A stretch of DNA of 64,000 bases from Lacrimispora algidixylanolytica (GTDB lineage Bacteria > Bacillota > Clostridia > Lachnospirales > Lachnospiraceae): positions 62,001 to 126,000 of the forward strand of contig NZ_MCIA01000009.1 in NCBI RefSeq assembly GCF_003609635.1. Direction: 5' to 3'. Made by a program: the position numbers and the translations under genes. The notes under the pieces were generated by a model, which was given only the letters and a program-made list of their open reading frames with translations, did no database searches and was not told the DNA's origin. Positions 17,120 through 26,636 of the stretch are shown one piece after another (the first letter of the stretch is position 1; every line of letters begins with the position of its first letter).

Positions 17120-18187
17120 ATGGATTCAAAGGATATGACTCCGCTTAACAAAAGTGAGGATAATATTGACCTCAATGATAACAACTCTATGAGCGCAGAC
17201 AGCCTCCTCATAGAGATTATTGAGTACAGCAAAAAAACTCATAAGACGTATCAAAAAAACATCAGAGATTTAAATCATTTAAACGATCTGAAAAACATCC
17301 CACAAGACTGTGTGCGTTGGATCAACGTTGACGGAGTTGAGGATGAAACTGCGTTACAGGCATTGGGCGATTCATTTCATATACATCCGCTCATTATACA
17401 AAGCATTTCCAATCCCAATGAAAGGGCTAGGATTGAAGAATACCGGAATTCTCTCCATGTGACTGCTAAAATGCTTTATTACTCCAAAAGTGAGCTGGTA
17501 ATGGAGCAGCTTAATCTGATTCTTGGACCTAACTATGTAATTACCTTTGGGGAAACCACAGGAGATGTTTTTGATGGCATACGAAACCATATTAAGGTGG
17601 CTGACTCTCCCGTTAGAAATTGTGGTGCTGATTATCTTATGTATCTGATTTTAGATGCGCTTACAGAAAGCTACTTTGATATTTTAGAAACCTTAGATGA
17701 ACAAATTGATATTCTTGAAGATCAGGTAATGGAGAAAACGGAGCAGGATCATCTGCTGGAAATCAGAAGAATTAAAAAAGAGCTTATGAAGATAAATAAA
17801 TACATCTGGCCCCTAAGGGATGTGGCCTCGCTTTTGGGCCGTGAAGCCATGGAGTTGATCCGCCCAACTACGGAACCTTATTTAAGAGACGTTTATAATC
17901 GAATCGTACAGGCCATTGATGCAACAGAAATGTGCCGGGATCTTCTCTCCGGATTGGCAGACCTTCACTTGTCCAACACCAGCAACCGACTCAATGAGAT
18001 TATGAAGGTATTAACGGTTATTTCCACCATATTCATACCACTGACCTTTATTGCAGGGATTTATGGCATGAACTTTGCTCACATGCCGGAACTGCAGCTT
18101 CCATGGGGATATGGCGCGACCTGGGGCATTATGCTTGCGATTGCAGGATGTATGATCTATTACTTTAAGAAAAAGAAATGGTTTTAA
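17120..18187 (+). CDS. corA: CorA-family magnesium transporter
   Basis: This is a pentameric divalent-cation channel for Mg2+ (possibly Co2+/Ni2+) in the cytoplasmic membrane. The 355-residue protein has a long cytoplasmic domain and two C-terminal membrane helices (about 292-312 and 327-348). They are separated by the signature YGMNFAHMPEL, whose GMN is the selectivity filter. The C-terminus KKKKWF is the usual basic end. GAGGATATC precedes the ATG. The next gene follows after 36 bases and is probably co-transcribed. The 250-base AT-rich region upstream holds TATACT-like boxes but no certain promoter. Confidence 0.95.
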   Translation: MDSKDMTPLNKSEDNIDLNDNNSMSADSLLIEIIEYSKKTHKTYQKNIRDLNHLNDLKNIPQDCVRWINVDGVEDETALQALGDSFHIHPLIIQSISNPNERARIEEYRNSLHVTAKMLYYSKSELVMEQLNLILGPNYVITFGETTGDVFDGIRNHIKVADSPVRNCGADYLMYLILDALTESYFDILETLDEQIDILEDQVMEKTEQDHLLEIRRIKKELMKINKYIWPLRDVASLLGREAMELIRPTTEPYLRDVYNRIVQAIDATEMCRDLLSGLADLHLSNTSNRLNEIMKVLTVISTIFIPLTFIAGIYGMNFAHMPELQLPWGYGATWGIMLAIAGCMIYYFKKKKWF

Positions 18188-18223
18188 TTCTGGAGGTTGG
18201 TATCATGAAAAAGGAGGTACAAT

Positions 18224-19606
18224 ATGCTACTAGGATGGTTGGTTTTACAATGGATTATTTTTGGAGTGTTTGCTGCATCCGCTCTGCTTTATAAGCAGTA
18301 TTGTTATCACCATATACTTGGAGTTACATTTTCTAGGGTACATGCGAGACACCCTGATGTGAAGAAAGCCGTTCATTCTTTTACACTGGCTTGCTTTGGG
18401 GTTTTGATGGTTTCTATTGTTTTAGGCGCTTTGACTCTGCTACCCTTTTTTAAGGGGGGAGTCGAACTATTACTGTTTCCTTACATTGGGCTTAACCTTT
18501 TATTAAACAGCTTAATCGTTATATATTATCAGAAGAAGTTACGACGGATTAAGGAAGAAAATAAATGGATTTATCCAAGGGCTGGAACGGAGAATACAAA
18601 ACCTGCGGCTTTTACAAAACAAAAAAGGAATGGTCTTTCTTCTTTTCTTATCTGGTTGTTTTTTGGAATCAGCTTTGTGCCTTTGATTCTTTTATTCCTT
18701 CGCCCGGATTTACAGGGGAGTTATCCCATTGGCATCGCTTTTATTGGGCCAGTGTGCCAGCTCATTACAATTTTCCCTTACTACAGGACCTGGCAGCGTT
18801 ATAAAAGGCCAATCAGTGCAAACGAAGAGGTTAACCTCTGGTTTTTACAGCAGGAAGACAAGATTCAAGCACATTCTGCCTTTGGCTACTCTCTTTCCAT
18901 GTTAATCTTCTGGTTGATGTTTTATTTTGTGATGACTCAGAACCAGATTCGATTTTTTATCTTTATCCCAGTTTTCTTATTTACCATATCTCTGTTATTT
19001 ATCGGGTACTGGCAACAAGAAAAGACAGCAAAGCTTGAAGATGATTTTTACCAAAAGGTTCCGGAGGAAGAAGATAAGGCGGAAGAACAAGATAGTTATT
19101 ATGTATTGGGATTTTATGTTAATCCAGAAGACCCACGCTTCCTTGTTCCCAAAAGATCCCCCAATATGGGCTGGACGATTAATATGGGTAATACGGCTGG
19201 AAAACTTACCGGGGCAGTTATTTTGATCTTCACCTTGGGAGTCGTCGGGCTTACTATCTATAGCAGTCAAAAAGACTACAATATAACAGTTCAAGAATCT
19301 TCATTGGTAATTGACGCTGCCATGTATGATATGTCAGTTTCAAGAGAAGACATCATCTCTGCCTCCATAATCGACCAACTTCCAGCAAACCGTAGAACCA
19401 ACGGGTATGGTGGCATTAAGAAAAGCTTTGGCCACTTTTTCGTAGAGGGTTATGGAAGAACTATGTTTTATGTATACAATGATGTGGGGGAATACATCCT
19501 TATTAAATTAAAAGGAAGTAATCCTGGCTATATTATAATGAATGAAAAGACAACAGAGGATACTAGGGCCATGTACCAGAGCATCAATGACTGGTTTCTT
19601 AAGTAG
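18224..19606 (+). CDS. Multi-pass membrane protein with DUF5808-like segment
   Basis: The function of this 460-residue membrane protein is not known. It has several membrane helices in the first 275 residues (paired near 5-20, 60-110, 145-200 and 225-270). A cytoplasmic segment LGFYVNPEDPRFLVPKR...MGWTINMG follows, resembling the DUF5808 motif, then one more membrane helix and a C-terminal beta-rich domain like a bacterial PH domain. Related proteins in Firmicutes are annotated DUF1648/DUF5808. A strong AAGGAGG lies just before the ATG. It sits between corA and the Crp/Fnr regulator with gaps of 36 bases on both sides, suggesting one transcript. Confidence 0.8.
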   Translation: MLLGWLVLQWIIFGVFAASALLYKQYCYHHILGVTFSRVHARHPDVKKAVHSFTLACFGVLMVSIVLGALTLLPFFKGGVELLLFPYIGLNLLLNSLIVIYYQKKLRRIKEENKWIYPRAGTENTKPAAFTKQKRNGLSSFLIWLFFGISFVPLILLFLRPDLQGSYPIGIAFIGPVCQLITIFPYYRTWQRYKRPISANEEVNLWFLQQEDKIQAHSAFGYSLSMLIFWLMFYFVMTQNQIRFFIFIPVFLFTISLLFIGYWQQEKTAKLEDDFYQKVPEEEDKAEEQDSYYVLGFYVNPEDPRFLVPKRSPNMGWTINMGNTAGKLTGAVILIFTLGVVGLTIYSSQKDYNITVQESSLVIDAAMYDMSVSREDIISASIIDQLPANRRTNGYGGIKKSFGHFFVEGYGRTMFYVYNDVGEYILIKLKGSNPGYIIMNEKTTEDTRAMYQSINDWFLK

Positions 19607-19642
19607 GACTATTTACACTCGGATACCAGAAAGGAGGATCTT

Positions 19643-20332
19643 ATGGCACATCAATGCAGCTCCTGTCACTGTTTGTGTACGTCCAGAATTTCGCTTTTTG
19701 ATTCTCTTACCTTTGAGGAACAAAAAGAGCTGATTGCAAAAGCACAGCATCTGGATTACCAAAAGGGAGATATTGTATTTCATGAAAATGACCCAGCAGA
19801 TAGAATTATGATCATCCGTTATGGAAAGATTAAGATCAACCACTATTCTCTCGATGGGAAAGAATACGTTCTTGATATTTTAGATGAAAGTGATTTTTAT
19901 GGGGAACAAAATATATTTGGAGGTAACAGCCTGGAAGCCAACGCAGTCTCCATGGGAGACAGTGGGGTTTGCTTGATTTACTTAAAGGAAATCCAGGAAT
20001 TGATTTTACGGAAACCGGAAATCGGAATTAAGCTCTTAAATGTTATCGGTCAAAAGCTTTCCCTAGCCAATGAGTTGGTTCGGCTATTGTCTGTTAACAA
20101 TGCCAAATCTAGAATTGCAGGGTTCCTCTTGTTTCGAAGCAGTCGAATCAACAGTGACACCATACAGCTGACCCGGGAAGACATTGCCGCTTATATTAAT
20201 GTAAGAAGAGAGACCATCAGCCGAAAGATGGGCGAGCTTTGCAAAGAAGGGGCTATTGCTCTGGAGGGAAATCGCAAGGTGAAAATCTTAAAAAAAGATA
20301 TCTTAAGAGAAATCTTTGAAAACGACGATTAG
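19643..20332 (+). CDS. Crp/Fnr-family regulator with Cys-rich N-terminus
   Basis: This 229-residue transcription factor has a cyclic-nucleotide-binding-type beta barrel (about 20-140), a dimer helix and a C-terminal winged helix. Its recognition helix RRETISRKM keeps the E, S and R that FNR uses to read TTGAT. The N-terminus MAHQCSSCHCLC holds four cysteines (C5, C8, C10, C12) and another lies in GVCLIYL, so an iron-sulfur cluster that senses oxygen or NO, as in FNR, is plausible but not shown. An FNR-like site lies just downstream in front of the RIC-FprA genes, making those genes its likely targets. Confidence 0.9.
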   Translation: MAHQCSSCHCLCTSRISLFDSLTFEEQKELIAKAQHLDYQKGDIVFHENDPADRIMIIRYGKIKINHYSLDGKEYVLDILDESDFYGEQNIFGGNSLEANAVSMGDSGVCLIYLKEIQELILRKPEIGIKLLNVIGQKLSLANELVRLLSVNNAKSRIAGFLLFRSSRINSDTIQLTREDIAAYINVRRETISRKMGELCKEGAIALEGNRKVKILKKDILREIFENDD

Positions 20333-20369
20333 TGAAACTTTTGATGAATTTTTAAAAAAGCTTAAATAA

Positions 20370-20410
20370 TGATTCAAATCACATTTTTCTTTTTCCTTCC
20401 GGGTTATACT
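20370..20410 (+). promoter_or_regulatory. FNR-like operator and class II promoter for RIC-FprA
   Basis: TGAT-TCAA-ATCA (20370-20381) matches the inner eight of the ten conserved FNR positions (TTGAT-N4-ATCAA). A TATACT -10 box spans 20405-20410, with no -35 box. If transcription starts at 20417, the operator centre is at exactly -41.5, the standard position for class II activation by Crp/Fnr proteins. Confidence 0.7.
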
Positions 20411-20452
20411 AGCCTTACAAAAGCAGATACGCACCGGAAAGGAAGGTTAAAT

Positions 20453-21151
20453 ATGATTACAAACCAAATGAAATTAGGCGATATTGTTAAAGCATATCCA
20501 AGAGCTGTTACTATCTTTAATGACTTTCACATTGACTATTGCTGTGGCGGAAAGGATCGTCTGGAAGATGCATTAAAGGAACTTTCCATTGATCCTAAGA
20601 GCTTTATCGATCTTATGAATAAAAAACTAGCTGACACCAAAAATAAAACAGAGGGCGACGAAGTTCTAAACATGGAACAGCTGACACAAATGAACGTCCC
20701 TGATTTGATTGATTATATTGTTGATACGTATCATGGTAAGGAAAGAAATCTGATTGCTGAAATAGACGGCCTGATGAATAAAGTACTTCTAGTTCATTAT
20801 GAGCATAATCACTCTCAGCTTGTTCCGCTTCACAGCCTTTTCTCTGATTTAAGAAAAGAACTGGAAGAGCATTTTGCCAAAGAAGAAAAACTGGTATTTC
20901 CATATATGAAGAAGAGTTACTTAGAAAGCAGCAACGATGGATACGTCAAAGAACTGGAAGATGAACATGACGCAGCCGGAAATATCATTAAGGAAATCAC
21001 AGCCTGCACCAATGATTTTAAGGCCCCAGAAGGCGCATGTACTTCTTACCGCATGCTCTTTGGAAAGCTAGATGACCTTACTAAGGATATTTTTAACCAT
21101 ATATTCACTGAAAACTCACTGTTATTTCCAAAGTATGAGGGAGGACGTTAA
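20453..21151 (+). CDS. Di-iron RIC protein, iron-sulfur cluster repair (ScdA/YtfE)
   Basis: This cytoplasmic di-iron protein repairs Fe-S clusters damaged by nitric oxide or oxidants. The 232 residues have an N-terminal ScdA_N (DUF542) domain with the CC-G motif FHIDYCCGGKDRLEDA (C30, C31), then a hemerythrin-like four-helix bundle with spaced histidines and glutamates (HYEHNHSQL, EEHFAKEEKLVFPYM, ELEDEHDAAGN, NHIFTENSLLFP). GGAAGG before this ATG fixes the start; a longer frame would begin upstream of the promoter's own -10 box. The FprA gene starts two bases after the stop codon, so both are one operon. Confidence 0.93.
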   Translation: MITNQMKLGDIVKAYPRAVTIFNDFHIDYCCGGKDRLEDALKELSIDPKSFIDLMNKKLADTKNKTEGDEVLNMEQLTQMNVPDLIDYIVDTYHGKERNLIAEIDGLMNKVLLVHYEHNHSQLVPLHSLFSDLRKELEEHFAKEEKLVFPYMKKSYLESSNDGYVKELEDEHDAAGNIIKEITACTNDFKAPEGACTSYRMLFGKLDDLTKDIFNHIFTENSLLFPKYEGGR

Positions 21152-21152
21152 G

Positions 21153-22340
21153 ATGAAGAAACTAGTAAAAAACAATGTGAACTGGGTAGGTATTATTGAT
21201 TGGGAGCTGGAGTCCTTTCATGGTTCTGATTATTCCATTAATCACGGTTCCAGCCAGAATGCTTATTTAATACAGGAAGAGAAAACGGTATTGATTGATA
21301 CGGTATGGAAACCTCACTCTACCGAATTTATTGATAATCTGGAAAAAGAGATTGATTTAAAAAAGATTGATTTTATCGTTGCCAACCATGGAGAAGTGGA
21401 TCACAGTGGTTCCCTGCCTGCACTACTGGAAAAGATTCCGGGAACCCCTATTTACTGTACGGCAAACGGAGTCAAATCACTGACTGGACAGTACCATCAC
21501 CCAGAATGGAATTATCAGGTGGTAAAAACCGGAGATTCCATTGATATTGGAAATGGAAAATCACTTGTATTCGTTGAGATGAAGATGCTTCACTGGCCTG
21601 ACAGCATGGCTACCTACTTAACAGGGGATAACATACTCTTTTCCAACGATGCCTTTGGCCAGCACTTCGCCGTGGAAGAGTTATTTAGTGATAAGGCCGA
21701 CAAGTGCAAGCTTTGGGAAGAGGCACTGAAGTATTATGCCAATATATTAACTCCATTTTCACCTCTTGTGAAAAAGAAAATCGAGGAGATTCAGGGACTG
21801 AATATCCCAATCGATATCATTGCCACCAGCCATGGAGCCATCTGGAGAGAGAATGCACTGCAAATCGTAGAAAAGTATTATGAGTGGTCCCAGGATTATC
21901 AGGAAGATCAGATTACCGTTGTCTATGATACCATGTGGGATGGAACAAAGCAGCTTGCCCATAAGATCAGCGCTGAGATCGCTGAGGTCTCTCCTCAGAC
22001 AAGAGTCAAGATTTTTAACATTTCAAAATCGGATAAAAACGATATTATGACAGAAATATTTAAATCAAAGGCCATTGCTTTAGGCTCTCCTACCGTCGGA
22101 AACAACATCTTATCCTCTGTGGGAGGTTGGCTTGATTTCCTTAAGGAATTAAAATTCAAGGGGAAAAAAGCAGCTGTATTTGGTTGCTATGGCTGGAGCG
22201 GCGAGGGCACAAAGGTTCTTCGTGAGAAACTGACTGATGCAGGGTTTTCCGTTGTAGAAGCAGAGGCAAAATGCAATTGGAATCCTAGGGAAGAAGATTT
22301 TGAAAGAGCCGCTGGAATCGCAAAAGCATTATGTGAATAA
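21153..22340 (+). CDS. fprA: Flavodiiron protein (FprA / A-type flavoprotein)
   Basis: This cytoplasmic flavodiiron protein reduces O2 to water and/or NO to N2O using electrons from rubredoxin or a similar donor. The 395 residues contain the metallo-beta-lactamase-like di-iron domain with H79-x-E81-x-D83-H84 (HGEVDHSG), further ligands in MLHWPDSM and FSNDAFGQH, and a C-terminal flavodoxin domain starting at VVYDTMWDGTKQLA for FMN. It has no extra C-terminal rubredoxin domain. GAGGGAGGACG at the end of the RIC gene is its ribosome binding site. Pairing with RIC indicates NO/oxygen defence in an anaerobe. Confidence 0.95.
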   Translation: MKKLVKNNVNWVGIIDWELESFHGSDYSINHGSSQNAYLIQEEKTVLIDTVWKPHSTEFIDNLEKEIDLKKIDFIVANHGEVDHSGSLPALLEKIPGTPIYCTANGVKSLTGQYHHPEWNYQVVKTGDSIDIGNGKSLVFVEMKMLHWPDSMATYLTGDNILFSNDAFGQHFAVEELFSDKADKCKLWEEALKYYANILTPFSPLVKKKIEEIQGLNIPIDIIATSHGAIWRENALQIVEKYYEWSQDYQEDQITVVYDTMWDGTKQLAHKISAEIAEVSPQTRVKIFNISKSDKNDIMTEIFKSKAIALGSPTVGNNILSSVGGWLDFLKELKFKGKKAAVFGCYGWSGEGTKVLREKLTDAGFSVVEAEAKCNWNPREEDFERAAGIAKALCE

Positions 22341-22393
22341 AAAATACGTCATGATACGGGTGATAAGAATCCGTATCATGGCGTATTTTCATG
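22341..22393 (+). terminator. Terminator of the RIC-FprA operon
   Basis: A 19-base-pair stem (AAAATACGTCATGATACGG with one G-T pair, 11-base loop) starts at the end of the fprA stop codon. The A-rich and T-rich ends let it work on either strand. Confidence 0.85.
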
Positions 22394-22452
22394 TTAATCT
22401 AGGAAGTTAGTAAAAAGTCATATTCCGTAAAGAGGTAAATTGCAATGATAAC

Positions 22453-24360
22453 TTATTTTGTATAAGCCCCCTCTTTTTGATTCTCGGGAACAAGTTGAAC
22501 CTTTTTCTCAGCTCCTTCTCCACCAGAAGCGCTGATTTTATAAATTCCCTCACTCCCCGATACTCCGTAATATTTTTTAAGCAATTTTTTGGCTGATGCA
22601 TCGCTTTCTACCATAACAAGATAATCGTACCCGCTTAATAGGTTGGACATGTTGTCCTCATAGAAGGCACAAATACCATCTACATTCGGAGTATAGAGCA
22701 TATATTTCCCAAGGTATTGCATGAAGTAATTCGTAACCTGACTGTCACGGTCTGAGGCATAAAATAAATATTTGCTATGATCAACCTGGCCCTCTTGATA
22801 CCACCGGTCACCAGTTACTTCTTTAACCTTATAGGGCAAGGTGGTTTCATACGTTTTCTGAATCGTTGCCATGCCATTATATTCTGACATTAAAAGCGCC
22901 AACGCTACGCCGATCACTCCTATTACACCCTTTTGATAACGGTTTTTACTCTCCACTGTTTTGAAGGCACGGTAATCTGGAACCTCATTCATTCGATAAT
23001 AAAAGGTCCGCTCAATATCAACCGTGGCGCAAAGAATGATTCCCCCAGCAAAGAGTATTACGATACTGGCCGCATATCGATCAAATCCCGCAAGCCTGAT
23101 GGCTTCATCAAGAGGCATAGAGAATACATAAAGAGCCAGGATTCCTAGATAATAACTAATAAGAACCAGATCAAGGGCGATTAAGGCTTTCCACAGATTC
23201 CATTTCTTTTTTAGTACAGTATAAGCAAATACCACCGACATAATAACGGCTACATGGAAAACAAGAACTCCCATAGCCGGTCTGGTTTTTAGATCAAAAG
23301 TGGATTGAACAAACAAGCTTATGATGTTATTTATATCTTCCGGACTTTTACCTCCTGAAATGTTGTTAAGCTTATCCGCAGATACATTAAACTTATTTTC
23401 CACCCCCTGAAATCCCCATGCCATATGAAGTTTCCAAAGTACATACGGTAGAAAGGATGCCAAAATGGAAGAAAGAAGCATAATACCTGTTTTTAACAAG
23501 GGCTTTTCTTTGTTCTTTAACCACTGATAGACTAGGTATATCAGACCAATTCCTGCGAAAATAGTTCCTGTACTTTTCACAATCATCAATAATCCAGCAA
23601 CAGGTATAGTACAAATACATGCTTTTTTGATGGAATCCTTATATCGATATGCAATGACAAATAAAACCAGTGTGTAAATGGGAAGAATGAAATCCACCAG
23701 TAGATTATTGATACGAATTGTAAGGTTAAAAATAGAGAGAACCGAGCAACCTGCCCCTAAAAATCCATATAGGAGAAAACGCTTTTTTTCCGTTATAATA
23801 CCGAAGATGGCATAAAAGCAAGCAAATATCAAAAGTCCCTGGGCGATGAGCATCATAGCCTGAGAATGACCTGCAAACCGGCAGATGTAGTAGAGAAAAG
23901 AAGTTGTGCCCAGTGGGTAGTTCTTAAAATCAATCAGGACAGAAGTTGCAGTGGGAAACGCATTGGTGCTAAGCATCACCTTTAATGCCACGGCCCAGTG
24001 GGAAAAGTTATCATAGTGAGTCAGTTTGCTAATGCCTAAAAGATAGAGGAAGAACAAACTGCCCACTAGAAACAGTCCCTGGAAAAGAGTGATTTTGATA
24101 TGAATACACTCCTTTTTTAGGCATGTTTTACTCATATAAGAAGCAAAGAAAATCAGACCCACTGCAAAAATTAAAATTGCACCAGGAAACAAAAGATTAA
24201 AAATACCACCGATATAAGTGACACAGGCGATGGAAGAAAACACAAATACAGGAACGAATTCCGGTAACAGTTTAAGTTTCTTCCCCGCGAACATAAAATA
24301 GCCAATCATGGAACACAAAAGCAAAATCCCCATGACAGCATGGACCAAAACACTTATCAT
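22453..24360 (-). CDS. GT-C-like polytopic membrane protein of the cellulose locus
   Basis: This 635-residue protein has about 12-13 membrane helices and a C-terminal soluble region of roughly 150 residues after residue 480. The sequence HYDNFSHWA (D117) in the first large loop and the later FKNYPLGTTSFLYYI are arranged as in GT-C glycosyltransferases of the PMT/ArnT kind, where an acidic residue in that loop is catalytic. This is a similarity of layout, not a firm family match. It overlaps the BcsA-like gene by four bases (ATGA), so the proteins are probably made together. A role in modifying or exporting the glucan is inferred. Confidence 0.75.
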   Translation of the reverse strand: MISVLVHAVMGILLLCSMIGYFMFAGKKLKLLPEFVPVFVFSSIACVTYIGGIFNLLFPGAILIFAVGLIFFASYMSKTCLKKECIHIKITLFQGLFLVGSLFFLYLLGISKLTHYDNFSHWAVALKVMLSTNAFPTATSVLIDFKNYPLGTTSFLYYICRFAGHSQAMMLIAQGLLIFACFYAIFGIITEKKRFLLYGFLGAGCSVLSIFNLTIRINNLLVDFILPIYTLVLFVIAYRYKDSIKKACICTIPVAGLLMIVKSTGTIFAGIGLIYLVYQWLKNKEKPLLKTGIMLLSSILASFLPYVLWKLHMAWGFQGVENKFNVSADKLNNISGGKSPEDINNIISLFVQSTFDLKTRPAMGVLVFHVAVIMSVVFAYTVLKKKWNLWKALIALDLVLISYYLGILALYVFSMPLDEAIRLAGFDRYAASIVILFAGGIILCATVDIERTFYYRMNEVPDYRAFKTVESKNRYQKGVIGVIGVALALLMSEYNGMATIQKTYETTLPYKVKEVTGDRWYQEGQVDHSKYLFYASDRDSQVTNYFMQYLGKYMLYTPNVDGICAFYEDNMSNLLSGYDYLVMVESDASAKKLLKKYYGVSGSEGIYKISASGGEGAEKKVQLVPENQKEGAYTK

Positions 24361-26636
24361 TTATTTTTATTCCCCTCTGCCTTCGTAAGATCGTAAAGGA
24401 CCTGACTGACTTGACCTTTTTTCAGAAGCTCATTGATGTTTAACACCGTCAACAGCTCCTCCGATGAATCTTTTACATACTTGCCGGTTCTCATTAAAAC
24501 CAGCATGATACCACTTACTGTTTTATAAAGAAACCGATCATCTTTGCTTTCTCCGGTCACAAAATCCGCTGCGGAAAAATATTTGTAATTAAAACTTGTC
24601 AACCTGCAGGCACCACCATTATGAAAGGAAATCTGCTTATTAAGGGGTATCCTTGGCAGCGTTCTTTTGTCAGAAACCGCACGGCTCGTACGCTTTTTTA
24701 TATTTCTTAAAAGATCATCATAAGCAGTAATCCATAAGTCCATTTGTTTTGGCAAGGTATGGTTTCTGTCATATATGACTTGCATATACTGACGTTTGTT
24801 CTCCTCATCTATGGGACTGGCTTCTGCAGAATACCGCCAGCCACCTTTTTGTTCTTTCACATAGACGATGTTGCCTTTTAGTCTCGCCTTATAATAAGGC
24901 GTTACAATGGTAAAATATATGGTATGATCCTCAGGAAGATAGATCGGTTCCGTAGAAGAAAACGCCAGACCACTATCGGATACGTCTATGGTTCTTCCTT
25001 TATAACTGGTATCATTATATTCGATGGTAATCTCTTCTTCTGCTCCAATTCTTTCACTGAACCGATACGCCTTTCTACCTGACATAAATAGAATCGCATA
25101 ACAGAGTGCAACCATATTATATGCAATCCAGAAAATAATTACACTGCTGTAAAACAAGGCAGTACCATATTTCCCATGAACAAATCGTATCATAGCTGCT
25201 AGGGAAAAGGCCAGCAAAATTACATGAGGGAGTGCATAAAGAATCAGATTATATCCGGTACCATCGCCTTCCTTCTTCTTACTTGTTACCTTAAAGGTCC
25301 TTTCATGAATATGAAGAGTCTCAAGGATAACAGGTCGAATCAAATACGGCATAAAGATGGTATCTATGACCTGGCTCCATCTTTGATTTCTGATGTTTCC
25401 CGATAAAAACCGCATGGAAAGGCTATAAAAGAAATAAGCAGGAAGCCAGATAAACACCACATTCCAAAAGCTTGCATTGACTATTTGGAAGTCAAAAAGG
25501 GCAAAGAGAACTGGTGATATAATAAAGATAAAACGGTTAAAAAAAGACCACCAATATAAAAAGCTGTTTAAATAAGTGATTCTCGCTTTAAACGGAAGCT
25601 TCTTCGTACAGATGGCATGGGTGTTTTGAAGGCTCTGGATCACACCTCTGGCCCAGCGCACTCTTTGCTTTAACATACTTTTTACGGTAGTCGTTGTAAG
25701 CCCTGCCGCTAAAATCTCATCCGTTGCATACGTAATATAACCTGCCTTTTGCAACCGTATGCTGGTTTCAAGATCTTCTGTAATGGTCTTTAAAGGGAAT
25801 CCGCCTATTTCCTCCATACCCTTTCTTAAAATCACGGTATTGCTTCCGGTATATGCCACCGCGTTGGAAGAGTTTCTCAAAATATTTACTTCTTTGGAAA
25901 AGAAATCCTGTTCGTTTGGAATGTTCTCTTCTGAATATAAATTAAACTGAAAGAGATCAGGGTTATAAAAGCTTTGAGGGGTCTGAACCAAACCAAGCTT
26001 TATGGCTGATTCCATTTCCTCTTCTCTTCTTAACCTCCAAGCGCCATCCTCATTTTTAAACTTTGATAATAGAAAATAAGGAACTGTTTTCATAAGAAAC
26101 ATACGCTGGGGAATCATATCAGCATCAAAAGTCGCAATCAAAGGGGAAGAAGTATTTTTTAATGCATTGTTGTAATTTCCAGACTTTGCTTCTTTATTTC
26201 CAGACAATCCCAGATATCCGATTCCAAATTCATCGGCCAGAGTTTTGACCTCTTCTCTGTCACCATCGTCACATAGATAGATATGGACCTTGCTTTTATC
26301 TGGATATACCATAAAGGTACAGGCATTGACTGTTTTATATAGAATATCGACTGGCTCATTATGCGTTGCAATAAATACATCCACATCTGGGTAATATTCT
26401 TCTGGGACCTGAGGCAATACTAACTGAAACTGATTAAGCCTCATCTTCTGATAAAACAGCTCAAACGTGGTAAATACCGTAATGATTTCGGCAGATACTA
26501 GTAGGACTCCAAATATAAGATTCAAAAGTCCTTCATGAATTGGTAGTGTAAAAAGCACACGCCAGCCCAGATATAGGGTCATGAGAATTATGGTTATCAA
26601 AAACATTATATTTCTTTTTTTCTCTTCACGGCTCAT
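24357..26636 (-). CDS. BcsA-like cellulose synthase with PilZ domain
   Basis: This processive family 2 glycosyltransferase makes and exports a beta-glucan, most likely cellulose, from UDP-glucose. The 759 residues show membrane helices near 11-60, then the D,D,D,QxxRW set: DDG (123-125), DAD (171-173), TED (286-288), QRVRW (324-328). The gating-loop motif FKVT (448-451) is characteristic of BcsA. A C-terminal PilZ domain has RKAYR (521-525) and DVSDSG (551-556), the two motifs that bind cyclic di-GMP. The residues after PilZ (about 640-759) are unassigned. It overlaps the genes on both sides. No BcsB partner is encoded nearby. Confidence 0.92.
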   Translation of the reverse strand: MSREEKKRNIMFLITIILMTLYLGWRVLFTLPIHEGLLNLIFGVLLVSAEIITVFTTFELFYQKMRLNQFQLVLPQVPEEYYPDVDVFIATHNEPVDILYKTVNACTFMVYPDKSKVHIYLCDDGDREEVKTLADEFGIGYLGLSGNKEAKSGNYNNALKNTSSPLIATFDADMIPQRMFLMKTVPYFLLSKFKNEDGAWRLRREEEMESAIKLGLVQTPQSFYNPDLFQFNLYSEENIPNEQDFFSKEVNILRNSSNAVAYTGSNTVILRKGMEEIGGFPLKTITEDLETSIRLQKAGYITYATDEILAAGLTTTTVKSMLKQRVRWARGVIQSLQNTHAICTKKLPFKARITYLNSFLYWWSFFNRFIFIISPVLFALFDFQIVNASFWNVVFIWLPAYFFYSLSMRFLSGNIRNQRWSQVIDTIFMPYLIRPVILETLHIHERTFKVTSKKKEGDGTGYNLILYALPHVILLAFSLAAMIRFVHGKYGTALFYSSVIIFWIAYNMVALCYAILFMSGRKAYRFSERIGAEEEITIEYNDTSYKGRTIDVSDSGLAFSSTEPIYLPEDHTIYFTIVTPYYKARLKGNIVYVKEQKGGWRYSAEASPIDEENKRQYMQVIYDRNHTLPKQMDLWITAYDDLLRNIKKRTSRAVSDKRTLPRIPLNKQISFHNGGACRLTSFNYKYFSAADFVTGESKDDRFLYKTVSGIMLVLMRTGKYVKDSSEELLTVLNINELLKKGQVSQVLYDLTKAEGNKNK

